Shown piece by piece: positions 43,748 to 52,332 of a stretch of DNA of 64,000 nt (the first letter of the stretch is position 1; each line of letters begins with the position of its first letter). The notes below the pieces were generated by a model, which made no database searches, was not told where the DNA came from, and saw nothing but the letters and a program-made list of their open reading frames with translations. The DNA is from JAWLDA01 sp041686855. Its GTDB lineage: Bacteria; Bacillota; Limnochordia; DTU080; RSA5. The position numbers and the translations under genes were made by a program. The stretch lies in contig JAWLDA010000005.1 of the NCBI GenBank assembly GCA_041686855.1, positions 1 to 64,000 of the forward strand. Direction: 5' to 3'.

Positions 43748-45292
43748 GTGCCGGTGCGGGTAGCGATAGCTGGGATGTGGCACGAGACGAATACATTTGC
43801 TCTAGAACACAACGACACGTTAGATGCGGATGTGAGAATCGGCGCTGATGTCATCTCAAAAACCCATCCCAAAGACTTCATAGGTGGCTTTGTCGAGGGA
43901 ATGCAGGGAAGCGGAATTGAAGTGGTTCCCACCGTCGAAGTCCGGTTCGTCCACGGTGGATTGGTGCACGCCGACGTGTTTGAGCAATATCGCGATCAGA
44001 TCATCTCTGCTCTCAAGGAGGCAGAGCCACTTGACGCCGTCTTCTTTGCGCTGCATGGCGCCATGGCTTGCGAAGATCCGTACCGAGACGCGGAAGGCGA
44101 ACTTTTACTCGCCACCAAAAAGGCGCTTGGTGACATTCCCCTGATAGCGACCTACGACTTTCACGCCATCATGAGCGATGCGGAGTGTAACGCGCTGGCA
44201 GCGGCCTTCCCTAACAACACCAATCCACACATTGACGCGTACGAGCAAGGGCTGGAGGCTGCCTCTTGCATGATCCGGATGCTGCGCAAAGAGATCAATC
44301 CGGTCACGCGTAAAGTGGCGATTCCCATTGTCGGTCCCAACATCGGTCAGAGCACGTGGGCGCACATTCGAGAGGATGAGGAGCGACTTCCCCTTTACCA
44401 ACTAAATGAGCTGCGGGCAGAGATGGAGAAGCGCCCCGGAGTGATCAATCTGACGATCCTGGGAGGCTACGGTTACGCCGATACGCCGGACTCGAGTATG
44501 TCTGTGCTCGCTACAACGGACGGAGACCCTGATCTCGCGGATGCGATCGCGGGCGAGTTGGCGATGAAGGTGTGGGAGAAGCGGCACGACATCCTCAACG
44601 TGCGGAAGATCGTACCGATCGATGAGGGTGTTCGCAAGGCTATGGCGGCCGACAAGGGGCCGATCGTCTTGGTCGACCTCGGGGACGACCCCGGCAGTTG
44701 CTCACCGGCGGACAGTCCAGTCGTGCTGGAGGCCCTTTTACGACTTGGGGCGAGCGACGCGGCGTTGACGATTCGTGACGCGGACGTCGTAAAGGCCGGT
44801 ATGGCCGCTGGTGTCGGTGCCACGTTGGACATGGACTTCGGCGCATCGATCGACCAGCGCTTCTACAAACCCCTCCGCCTGCAGGGTGTGGTAAAGTCGA
44901 TCGACGACGGCAACTACATGATTCTTGGACCCACTCACGGGGGGTGGGGTCGAGAGGTGACGCCCGACGCTTTTCGAGAGGCCCGGGTGGGGCCGCGAGT
45001 CGTCGTGCGTTTTGGCAACAAGATAGACGTCATCTTCTCCGTCGGTCGCACTGGCAAGGACCGGGACTTTTTCAAGAGCGCCGGCATCATCCTCGAGGAG
45101 AAGAAGATCCTCGTCGTCAAATCCAACCAAGCCCACCGAGCGTCGTTCGATCCCATCACGGCGGGAAACATCGAATTGAACACTCCGGGCACTAGCTCCG
45201 TGCGGTACGAAGAGCTCCCATACCGCCACATGCGTCGGCCTATGTTCCCTCTTGATCTCGATCTTGAATGGAATGGCCAAAACACTGCCTAG
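43748..45292 (+). CDS. M81 family metallopeptidase (MlrC-like)
   Basis: A 514-residue protein of the microcystinase C family. Conserved blocks are AGMWHETNTF at the N-terminus, FFALHGAMACEDPYRDAEGELL, ATYDFHAIMSD and DLGDDPGSCSPAD, with His and Asp residues expected to bind zinc. MlrC hydrolyses linear peptides from microcystin; most homologues have unknown amide substrates. GTG 43748 follows aggagagt. It sits between a solute-binding protein and a creatininase-family hydrolase, together forming an uptake-and-hydrolysis unit. Confidence 0.9.
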   Translation: MPVRVAIAGMWHETNTFALEHNDTLDADVRIGADVISKTHPKDFIGGFVEGMQGSGIEVVPTVEVRFVHGGLVHADVFEQYRDQIISALKEAEPLDAVFFALHGAMACEDPYRDAEGELLLATKKALGDIPLIATYDFHAIMSDAECNALAAAFPNNTNPHIDAYEQGLEAASCMIRMLRKEINPVTRKVAIPIVGPNIGQSTWAHIREDEERLPLYQLNELRAEMEKRPGVINLTILGGYGYADTPDSSMSVLATTDGDPDLADAIAGELAMKVWEKRHDILNVRKIVPIDEGVRKAMAADKGPIVLVDLGDDPGSCSPADSPVVLEALLRLGASDAALTIRDADVVKAGMAAGVGATLDMDFGASIDQRFYKPLRLQGVVKSIDDGNYMILGPTHGGWGREVTPDAFREARVGPRVVVRFGNKIDVIFSVGRTGKDRDFFKSAGIILEEKKILVVKSNQAHRASFDPITAGNIELNTPGTSSVRYEELPYRHMRRPMFPLDLDLEWNGQNTA

Positions 45293-45346
45293 GAGTGTAG
45301 TTTAGAAGGCCGGCGTTTTTGATCACACTCTTGGAGGCGAAACGTC

Positions 45347-46123
45347 TTGAGAAGTCACAAGTTGATGGAGCTCACGCGGGAAGCGGTACGGGAGATTGCG
45401 CCGAGTGGTGTCGCGGTCATTCCTGTCGCTGCCATTGAGCAGCACGGGCCGCACTTGCCCATCGGAGTCGACACGTACGTTACTGAGTACGTCGCCGGTG
45501 AGGCCGCGGCGAAGGCGACGAGTGCCGATTACCCCGTTTGCGCCGCACCGATCGTGGCTTACGGGAGTTCGCACCACCATCGTCCCTTGCCTGGTGTACT
45601 CTCGCTTCAATCAGATACGTTGATTCGGATTCTCAAAGATATCGGGGAGTCGCTAATCCTCAGTGGCTTTAAACGGATCTTCATTCTTAACGGGCACGGT
45701 GGGAACAATGACGCGATCGGCATCGTCGCGCAAGACTTAACCAACGAGCACGATGCCGTCGTCGGTGCCGCCTCGTATTGGAGTTTGGCCACCGCGGCGT
45801 TACAGGAGGTCGTCAAGGACCGAGGGATCCCGTGGGTACCGGGCCACGCCGGAGGCTTTGAAACAGCGCTGACGCGGGCGCTCCAGGGAGAGCTGGTCGA
45901 TGAAGCCGCGGTGCCGACGACGGCCACCATCGACGGTCCGCGGCGTGGACCCTTGGGGAGAGCCCGGATCCACAGTCATCAGGCGATCGCCAACATCGAC
46001 GGTTACACGGACGTGCCCGCTTTAGGCGATGCGGCTCTTGGAGAAGCGTGTCTACGGGCGATCGTGGACGAGGTCGCCGCCGTTTTACAGGAGTTTGCCC
46101 GAGCGGAGATCACCACGCCGTAG
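45347..46123 (+). CDS. Creatininase family amidohydrolase
   Basis: A 258-residue metal-dependent hydrolase. The two characteristic blocks are IEQHGPHLPIGVDT and ILNGHGGNNDAI, with SSHHHRPLPG between; His, Asp and Glu in these bind two metal ions. Members include creatininase, mycofactocin MftE and FAPy deformylase-like enzymes, so the substrate is open. TTG 45347 follows ttggaggcgaaacg. Last gene of the operon beginning at 42353; a strong terminator follows. Confidence 0.9.
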   Translation: MRSHKLMELTREAVREIAPSGVAVIPVAAIEQHGPHLPIGVDTYVTEYVAGEAAAKATSADYPVCAAPIVAYGSSHHHRPLPGVLSLQSDTLIRILKDIGESLILSGFKRIFILNGHGGNNDAIGIVAQDLTNEHDAVVGAASYWSLATAALQEVVKDRGIPWVPGHAGGFETALTRALQGELVDEAAVPTTATIDGPRRGPLGRARIHSHQAIANIDGYTDVPALGDAALGEACLRAIVDEVAAVLQEFARAEITTP

Positions 46124-46211
46124 CGTGACGCCTGTACCTCCTACCACTTGAGTAGCCCCAGGTAGTGGGGACCTGTATAGAACCGTGAAATATTGGAGTA
46201 AAGCGGGAGCG

Positions 46212-46253
46212 AAGCGGGAACGAAGCCGAAAACGGCTCCGTTCCCGCTTTTTG
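46212..46253 (+). terminator. Intrinsic terminator after the creatininase gene
   Basis: Long stem: agcgggaacg and agccg pair with cggct and cgttcccgct around an aaaa loop, with one A/C mismatch, followed by ttttt. It lies between the creatininase gene and the converging solute-binding protein gene. Confidence 0.85.
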
Positions 46254-46262
46254 TACTCGTGC

Positions 46263-47513
46263 TTACCGGGCCCCGAATACCCTTTCGAAGTCGGCCTCGA
46301 GGAGTTGCTGGGCGTCCGTCAAAGCTGCCCGAGGAGGCGCGGTGCCATCAAGCACCTTGTTCTGCGCTTCGGTGAGACGGTTGATGATCGGAACCCACAT
46401 GGGGGGGCGACCGTGCGCCACCGGAAGTTGCTCAAAGAGCCGCTTGGTCGGCTCATGGACTGTGTCGTCAATGGCGGCCCACAGTGCGTCGAAGTTGGCC
46501 GGGATGGCAGTCGCTTCTCGGTAGCGCTGCAACTGTACCTCGGGGCGAGCGGCATACTCTAGGAATCGAGCGGCCAACTCAGGATGTTGCGCTCCCTTTG
46601 GAATGATGAGCGACGGGCCGCCAGCCCAGGTGCCGTTGGCACCCCCGGCGGGATGGGGCACCTCCCCGGTCATGTACTCAAGCTCCGGCGCGTTGGTGGC
46701 GAGGCGACCCAAAAAGGAGGTGCTCTGCGTGATCATCGCCAAGCCGCCGTGGTAGAACGCGGAGTCTGCGTTACCGAAGCTCGTATGAAACGTGCGTCCC
46801 TCGGGGCCGAGCCAGTCACGGTAACTTGCGTACCACTCCAGCGTCTCGACAGCCTTGTCGGTGTTTACCGTGGGCTGATTGGTCTCTGCGTTGTAAACAT
46901 CGCCGCCAAAGGCCCAGATCCAGCCCGCGACGCCCCAGTTTTGATACCACGGGGCAAACCCGAGTTGTGTAATCTCGTTGCCGTTCATCCGGGTGAGCCT
47001 GCGGGCGTAGACGTCGAGTTCGTCCCACGTTTGCGGTCCGCGATCGGCGTCGAGCCCGGCGGCCGAGAGAAGGCCCTTGTTCCAATAAAGACCGCGCACG
47101 TCGGTGCGAAGCGGCATGCCGTACCATTGGCCATTGAACATCGCTTCGCTCAAGGGGCCCGGCAACAGGGAACTTTGGTCGAAGTCAGCGAGGAGACGGT
47201 CAAGCGGCTCCATCACGTTGTACGACGCAACGTACTCTTTCGTCGAAGAGCGCTCAAATTGCATGACATCGGGAGGAGAGCCTCCTGCCACGGCGACGGT
47301 CAACTTCTCACGGTGTTCTCCATACGTAACAATCGTGATCTCGACATCGATACCCGTCTCTTCCGTGAAGTTAGCAGCGACGTTGCGGAGACTGCTTTCG
47401 TACGGGTCGCCTGGTTGCAGCCAAAACTGTATTGTCTCGGCGCTTGAGGGACCGGTCGCGAGTGCAAGCGTCAAAAGCGTGAGCAAAATGATCGTCGCTC
47501 TGCGTGAAACCAC
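46263..47513 (-). CDS. Family 1 extracellular solute-binding protein
   Basis: A 416-residue sugar-type solute-binding protein; the signal peptide ends at PSSA-E (25/26) with no lipobox. It is paralogous to the divergent gene at 47679: GMPLRTDVRGLYWNKGL here corresponds to GLPFRTDARGLYFNQDL there. GTG 47513 follows taggaggcggtact. No other gene lies behind it on its strand, so it is monocistronic. The ligand is unknown. Confidence 0.88.
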   Translation of the reverse strand: MVSRRATIILLTLLTLALATGPSSAETIQFWLQPGDPYESSLRNVAANFTEETGIDVEITIVTYGEHREKLTVAVAGGSPPDVMQFERSSTKEYVASYNVMEPLDRLLADFDQSSLLPGPLSEAMFNGQWYGMPLRTDVRGLYWNKGLLSAAGLDADRGPQTWDELDVYARRLTRMNGNEITQLGFAPWYQNWGVAGWIWAFGGDVYNAETNQPTVNTDKAVETLEWYASYRDWLGPEGRTFHTSFGNADSAFYHGGLAMITQSTSFLGRLATNAPELEYMTGEVPHPAGGANGTWAGGPSLIIPKGAQHPELAARFLEYAARPEVQLQRYREATAIPANFDALWAAIDDTVHEPTKRLFEQLPVAHGRPPMWVPIINRLTEAQNKVLDGTAPPRAALTDAQQLLEADFERVFGAR

Positions 47514-47528
47514 AGTACCGCCTCCTAC

Positions 47529-47561
47529 CCCAATGTTGGGAATTGTGGATTTATCATGATA
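47529..47561. promoter_or_regulatory. Two palindromes between divergent solute-binding protein genes
   Basis: cccaatgttggg (47529-47540) and tatcatgata (47552-47561) are palindromes in the 165-bp gap between two divergent paralogous binding-protein genes. They are plausible operators for a shared regulator; this is untested. Confidence 0.3.
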
Positions 47562-47678
47562 CCATTCTGTTAACTAAGGCAAAAGTCCTCGTCGCTTCTG
47601 CGTTCTAAAATGAGTGGTGTATGCGTAAGCGTCGGGATGGAGTCCGAACGAAATATAAAACTGGAGGGAGTTTCACAA

Positions 47679-48935
47679 ATGCGGTGTGTGAAGCACGTCT
47701 TTATGCTCGTGATGGTGTACATGCTCTCGTCCTCGTTGAACGCGGTGGCACAGACGACTACGATCGAGTTTTGGTGGGGTGAGAGCGCTCAGACCGAAAA
47801 CATGCTTGCGCTTGTCGAAAAGTTTGAAGCCCAGCATCCGCATATCAACGTCGACTTGGTCGACAAGGGGTACATGGGCGGGGGCACGGGTCTCGACCAG
47901 GTAAAGACTGCGATTGCGGCAGGAGTGGCCCCCGATATCGTGTGGATGGATGCGGTCGGCATCTTTGAACAGGCTGTAGGCGATGAGATATACATACCCC
48001 TTGAAGAAGTGATCGACAGATCCTTCCTCGAATCAATACCACTCCTTCCGGGACCTCGTCGTTACACCACATATAACGGGAGCTTCTTGGGCCTTCCCTT
48101 CCGGACGGACGCCCGCGGGCTCTACTTTAACCAGGATCTCTTTGAGAGTGCAGGACTCGACGCCACCAGGGGCCCGGAGGATATTGCGACATTGGACGCG
48201 TACGCCGCCCGCCTCACGCGGTTTGAGGCAGACGGATCCCTGGGGCAACTCGGCTTCTCAACGCGAGGCGACAATTTGGGGGTCGTGGGGTGGCTTTGGA
48301 TCTTTGGTGGGCAGAGCGTTGATCGGGAGCGATTGCAACCGACGTTGACAGGGAACCCGCGTCACCTAGAAGCGTTGGAATGGATTGCGTCGTACGCCGA
48401 GCGGTATGGTGCGGATGCCGCGGCAGGATCGGCCAATTTCGAGACTAACAAGGTAGCCATGTTTGTCCAGAGCACCACGTGGCTCACCCTCTTTCCACAG
48501 CGGGCGCCGAGCCTTCGTTGGTCGGTCGGTGCCATTCCGCATCCTCCAGAGGGGCGCAAGAGCACGTTCTCCGGCGGATTTGGCGCAGTCATCCCACGAG
48601 GCGCCAAACATCCGCAGGAGGCAGGTGAATTCATCAAATTCCTGGCGGCTGCCGAGACGCAAATTGAATGGTATGAGCGCACTCGGGGTGTTCCGGCCCG
48701 GGCGGACGCCTTGGCACAGCTCATTCAAGAGCAGATGATCACAGATCCACGTGAGCGCACAATGCTGGAACTCTTGCCCATGGGCGGCGTCTATCCCCCG
48801 CTCGACGGAGTCGTCACGCCGGAGCTGGAGCGGAACACTCAGCGGATGCGGCTACAGGAGATCACTCCGGTGCAGGTGTTGGAGGATACGCAGCGCGCAG
48901 TCCAACCAATCTTCGACGAGGTTTTTGGCAGGTAA
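47679..48935 (+). CDS. Family 1 extracellular solute-binding protein
   Basis: A 418-residue sugar-type solute-binding protein with a signal peptide ending at NAVA-Q (24/25). The mature start TTTIEFWWGESAQTENM, VAPDIVWMDAVG and the RTDARGLYFNQDL block define the family and its paralogy to the divergent gene. ATG 47679 follows ctggagggagtttcac. It heads an operon with a ceramidase-like hydrolase and a Gfo/Idh dehydrogenase; no membrane subunits are encoded. Confidence 0.88.
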   Translation: MRCVKHVFMLVMVYMLSSSLNAVAQTTTIEFWWGESAQTENMLALVEKFEAQHPHINVDLVDKGYMGGGTGLDQVKTAIAAGVAPDIVWMDAVGIFEQAVGDEIYIPLEEVIDRSFLESIPLLPGPRRYTTYNGSFLGLPFRTDARGLYFNQDLFESAGLDATRGPEDIATLDAYAARLTRFEADGSLGQLGFSTRGDNLGVVGWLWIFGGQSVDRERLQPTLTGNPRHLEALEWIASYAERYGADAAAGSANFETNKVAMFVQSTTWLTLFPQRAPSLRWSVGAIPHPPEGRKSTFSGGFGAVIPRGAKHPQEAGEFIKFLAAAETQIEWYERTRGVPARADALAQLIQEQMITDPRERTMLELLPMGGVYPPLDGVVTPELERNTQRMRLQEITPVQVLEDTQRAVQPIFDEVFGR

Positions 48936-48971
48936 CGTTCGTTACTAGATCACGTTTAGAGGTGACGCACT

Positions 48972-50468
48972 TTGTCTGACGCAACACATCAATCCGACAG
49001 AGGCGCCGGCGACGCTCACGCGACTCGCCTTCTCGCCGGAGTAGCCAAATCTGAGATTACGACCGACGACCCACAGGTGAAGGTGAACGACCCACTCTTA
49101 GCCAAGGCGCTCGTCCTCGACGACGGAACGACTCGAGTTGCAATCGTCACGATGGATGCCGTAGCGATTGGTGGAATCGGTGATATCAGCGACGAGTTCC
49201 TCCCCGAACTGCGCAGACGCATCGAAGGGGAGCTTGAGATTCCTGCTGCCAATGTGTTGGTGAACGCCTCTCATACGCACCCTCCGGGACGACTCCTGTG
49301 TGAGCACGAGCAGCAGGTCGAGCGTACCTTGGACGCAATCAGGCGGGCTGCCTCGGCGATGGAGCCCGTGAAGGTTGGCAGCGGTGTCGGCTTTGAGAAT
49401 CGCTTTATCGTCAACCGTACCTTAATCATGAGAGATGGTCGGCACTGGACCGTGCGTCACGCCAACCCGTGTCCTCCGGACGACGAGGTAGCGGACGTCG
49501 GACCCATCGATCCTGAGATCGGCATCCTGCGTATCGACCGGACCGACGGCCGTCCCCTGGCCGTGGTGTACAATTACGCGTGCCACCCGTACTTGGGGGT
49601 GCCCCGCGGAGGCGTCACGGCCGATTACCCGGGCTTCGCGTCGAGCGTGATCGAAGAGAACTGGGGAGATGGCGTAATGGCCTTTTTCCTACAGGGTGCG
49701 GGCGGTGACATCTCCGAAACGTTGTACAAAGACGTGAATCGACCCAGGGACGCAGAGCCTCGTGGTGTGATGCTGGGTTTGAGTACGTTGCGGGCCTTGC
49801 GCGACATCAAGGTAGGCGAAGCAACCCTCAGTGTCTCCTCGGAGATCATTCAACTGCCCCGTCGCACCGACATCCCCCAGAGGATCGATGCACTCTTAGA
49901 GGAGCAAGAGGCGCTGTTACACTCGTTGCGGGGAACGAGCCTAAACTTTAAAACATTCCTGCCGCTCTACCTCAAGCACTCTCTTTGGCCGGAGTACCCT
50001 GCTGACGATTCGTTTCGTTACATGCAATCCGCGAAGATCGGGGCGAACGAATACCAAGAGATCGACGCACAGAATCGGCGCAACATCGAGAAGTATCTAA
50101 AGAACATTGCTGCGATGGAGAGATTAGCGCGGATTCGCGAGAACATCGCGACCTTGAAGAAGCACCAACAGATTAATGACGAGGCGGGCGAGCCAACCGC
50201 ATCAGCCGAAGTGCTCGGGGTGAGGATCGGGGAGTGTGTGCTCATTACAGCTCCGTTGGAGGCCCTTGTGGAGGTGAGCCTTAACGTGAAGCGGGCTTCA
50301 CCATACAACCACACGTTTATGGCCGCCTTCTCCAACGGGTACTATCATTACGGTCCCCCGGTCGCCAATTACGACAAAGGCGGGTACGAAGTGACGGAGT
50401 GTCTCCTCGGGCCCGAGTGGCAGGAGTGCTACGAAGAGGCGGCACTCAGGGTGATTCGGAGGCTTTGA
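48972..50468 (+). CDS. Neutral ceramidase-like hydrolase
   Basis: A 498-residue protein resembling the N-terminal domain of neutral/alkaline ceramidases: LLAGVAKSEIT at the start, NASHTHPPG (zinc-binding His pair), NYACHPYLG and FFLQGAGGDIS. Unlike true ceramidases it has no signal peptide and no C-terminal immunoglobulin-like domain; many such bacterial homologues lie in sugar operons and are thought to act on other amides. TTG 48972 follows gaggtgacgcac. It is second in the operon behind a solute-binding protein, with a Gfo/Idh dehydrogenase after it. Confidence 0.83.
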   Translation: MSDATHQSDRGAGDAHATRLLAGVAKSEITTDDPQVKVNDPLLAKALVLDDGTTRVAIVTMDAVAIGGIGDISDEFLPELRRRIEGELEIPAANVLVNASHTHPPGRLLCEHEQQVERTLDAIRRAASAMEPVKVGSGVGFENRFIVNRTLIMRDGRHWTVRHANPCPPDDEVADVGPIDPEIGILRIDRTDGRPLAVVYNYACHPYLGVPRGGVTADYPGFASSVIEENWGDGVMAFFLQGAGGDISETLYKDVNRPRDAEPRGVMLGLSTLRALRDIKVGEATLSVSSEIIQLPRRTDIPQRIDALLEEQEALLHSLRGTSLNFKTFLPLYLKHSLWPEYPADDSFRYMQSAKIGANEYQEIDAQNRRNIEKYLKNIAAMERLARIRENIATLKKHQQINDEAGEPTASAEVLGVRIGECVLITAPLEALVEVSLNVKRASPYNHTFMAAFSNGYYHYGPPVANYDKGGYEVTECLLGPEWQECYEEAALRVIRRL

Positions 50469-50551
50469 CGCCCCGGGGTGAAAGGAATACGCTCCCAGCG
50501 AACGAAGTAGAAGCTCGCGAGAAACCTTGGCACATGAAAGGACACGTTATC

Positions 50552-51505
50552 ATGAGCAAAGTCCGCATCGGAGTGATCGGAGCGGGGAACTTGGCCAACA
50601 TGGTCCATTACCCCTCGCTCGCCGAGAACGAGAACGTCGAGATCGTATCCATCGCTGAGCTCTCCCCGGAGCGCCTCGAAAAGACCGCCTCGAAATACGG
50701 TGTCCAAAAGCGCTACCAAAACGGGTTTGAGATGATTGAGCAAGAGGACCTGGACGCGGTGTACATTCTCATGCCGCCGCACCACCTCTTTGACTTGGTG
50801 ATGAGCGCTTTGGCCAAAAAGCGGCATGTCTTTGTCGAGAAGCCCCCGGCGCTCACGACGTTTCAGGTTGAGTCTATGGCGCGTGCCGCCGAGGCGAACG
50901 GTTGCCTCACCATGACCGGATTCAACCGCCGATACATACCCGTCCTGAAAATGCTGCGCGACAAGATTCACCAAGAGGCCGGCGCAACCCAGGTGGTGGC
51001 CACCTTCTACAAAAACTCCAGCGCGGTCTATTACCGAGGTGCGATCGACATTCTGCACTGTGACGCGATTCACGCTGTGGATGCGCTACGCTGGCTGGCC
51101 GGGAGTGAGCCGCAGCGTGTGACGAGCCTTGTGAGTACGTACAATGATGTTGTCCCCAACGCGTTCAATGCGTTGGTCCAGTTTGAAAGTGGGGCTACAG
51201 GGACCCTCCACACCAACTGGAATGTCGGCGCTCGTACTCACACCTTTGAGATTCACGGGCCAAACATCTCGGCGTTTGTAGATCCCGACGGGACGTCGGT
51301 GCTTCACCATGGCAAAGAGGTGACGACGTTCGACTTTCAGGAGGTAGCCGGCTCAGAGGAGCGGCATCGTAACTACGGCTTCTACCACGAGAGTGAGCAC
51401 TTTATCAATTCGATCCTAAGTGGGACTCAACCTGACACCCACTTCGCGGACGCCGTCAAGAGCATGAAGCTGGCAGACGCCATTTTGGCAAACTCAATCG
51501 CTTAG
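50552..51505 (+). CDS. Gfo/Idh/MocA family oxidoreductase
   Basis: A 317-residue NAD(P)-dependent dehydrogenase. The nucleotide-binding motif is GVIGAGNLANMVHYPSL near residue 7, the catalytic EKP motif is FVEKPPALT, and FNRRYIPVL plus the His of HCDAIHAVDAL match the active site region. ATG 50552 is preferred, with AAAGGAC nine bases upstream; ATG 50534 is also in frame. Last gene of the 47679 operon. The substrate is probably a sugar, inositol or amino-sugar derivative. Confidence 0.88.
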   Translation: MSKVRIGVIGAGNLANMVHYPSLAENENVEIVSIAELSPERLEKTASKYGVQKRYQNGFEMIEQEDLDAVYILMPPHHLFDLVMSALAKKRHVFVEKPPALTTFQVESMARAAEANGCLTMTGFNRRYIPVLKMLRDKIHQEAGATQVVATFYKNSSAVYYRGAIDILHCDAIHAVDALRWLAGSEPQRVTSLVSTYNDVVPNAFNALVQFESGATGTLHTNWNVGARTHTFEIHGPNISAFVDPDGTSVLHHGKEVTTFDFQEVAGSEERHRNYGFYHESEHFINSILSGTQPDTHFADAVKSMKLADAILANSIA

Positions 51506-51522
51506 CCGTCACCAAAATGTAC

Positions 51523-51562
51523 AGCTGGTTGGGGCGAAACGGGCTCCCCAACCAGCTCTTTT
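51523..51562. terminator. Bidirectional intrinsic terminator
   Basis: A perfect 12-bp stem agctggttgggg / ccccaaccagct is followed on the plus strand by ctttta and on the minus strand by acattttgg. It separates the converging Gfo/Idh and CBM9-like genes and can serve both. Confidence 0.85.
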
Positions 51563-51593
51563 ACCAGGTCTTTTATTATCTCTAAGATGCGCA

Positions 51594-52277
51594 TTACCGC
51601 AGTGTGGCTTTCGCCATGGAGTCTGTGTTGTTCCAACCAAACCAGCGAGGGAAGTACCGCAATGATTTTGCGGTCTCGTCATCTTGGTCTCGATCGCTAA
51701 GCCCCACAGCGTATCCGATCTTTGTGCCGGCCACCCAAGACACTTTGAGCGCCCCTTCGAGCACGTCGCTTGGGATGTGCAGTTCGACCGTGTAGCCATT
51801 ATCCTCTTTGGCGATGCCTACTTCAAACGAGACGGGGAAAGAGTGGAAACCGGCCAAGTAGTCGAGTTGCGCGCGTGGACTCTCATCGTGGGCGAGTCCC
51901 GCCCTAATCCACAGGTTGTTGAGCCAAATGGCGACGGAGTCGAACTCCGCCAAATCGCTGCTCTCGTCGGCCAACATCAGGTCGTCATCGATCACGCGAG
52001 CCCCGACATAAACTCCCGCAGGGTTCCAAAAGATGAGAGCTTCACCGGAGAGGTCGGTCTCGTCGGCCTCTTGATAGAGGCGGAGCGGCAACTCGGTACG
52101 CGTCGCGTTTGTCCATACGTTTTCGTCAAGAATGCCGTCCGCGTGGACCGTGCCCTCCAAGCGAGGGATGTCGATCGACACTTCAGCCTGCGTTTGCGCG
52201 CTGCTCACGCCGCCGAGAGCTAGCGTGAGGGTAATCACAAAGAACGTCGTCAGTGTGCAGCGATGGATGTGACTCAA
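51594..52277 (-). CDS. Exported CBM9-like carbohydrate-binding protein
   Basis: A 227-residue secreted protein: a signal peptide ending at VSSA-Q (27/28) and one domain resembling family 9 carbohydrate-binding/DOMON-type beta sandwiches. The segments GTVHADGILDENVWTNA, NPAGVYVGARVIDDDL and FDSVAIWLNN are characteristic. No catalytic module is attached. TTG 52277 follows aaaggggctcccgga. It may bind glycans in the periplasm for the nearby uptake systems; the ligand is unknown. Confidence 0.8.
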   Translation of the reverse strand: MSHIHRCTLTTFFVITLTLALGGVSSAQTQAEVSIDIPRLEGTVHADGILDENVWTNATRTELPLRLYQEADETDLSGEALIFWNPAGVYVGARVIDDDLMLADESSDLAEFDSVAIWLNNLWIRAGLAHDESPRAQLDYLAGFHSFPVSFEVGIAKEDNGYTVELHIPSDVLEGALKVSWVAGTKIGYAVGLSDRDQDDETAKSLRYFPRWFGWNNTDSMAKATLR

Positions 52278-52332
52278 TCCGGGAGCCCCTTTCCAATGAA
52301 TTAGTGAGAGTGCTTAAGCCAGTCTAATTCGA

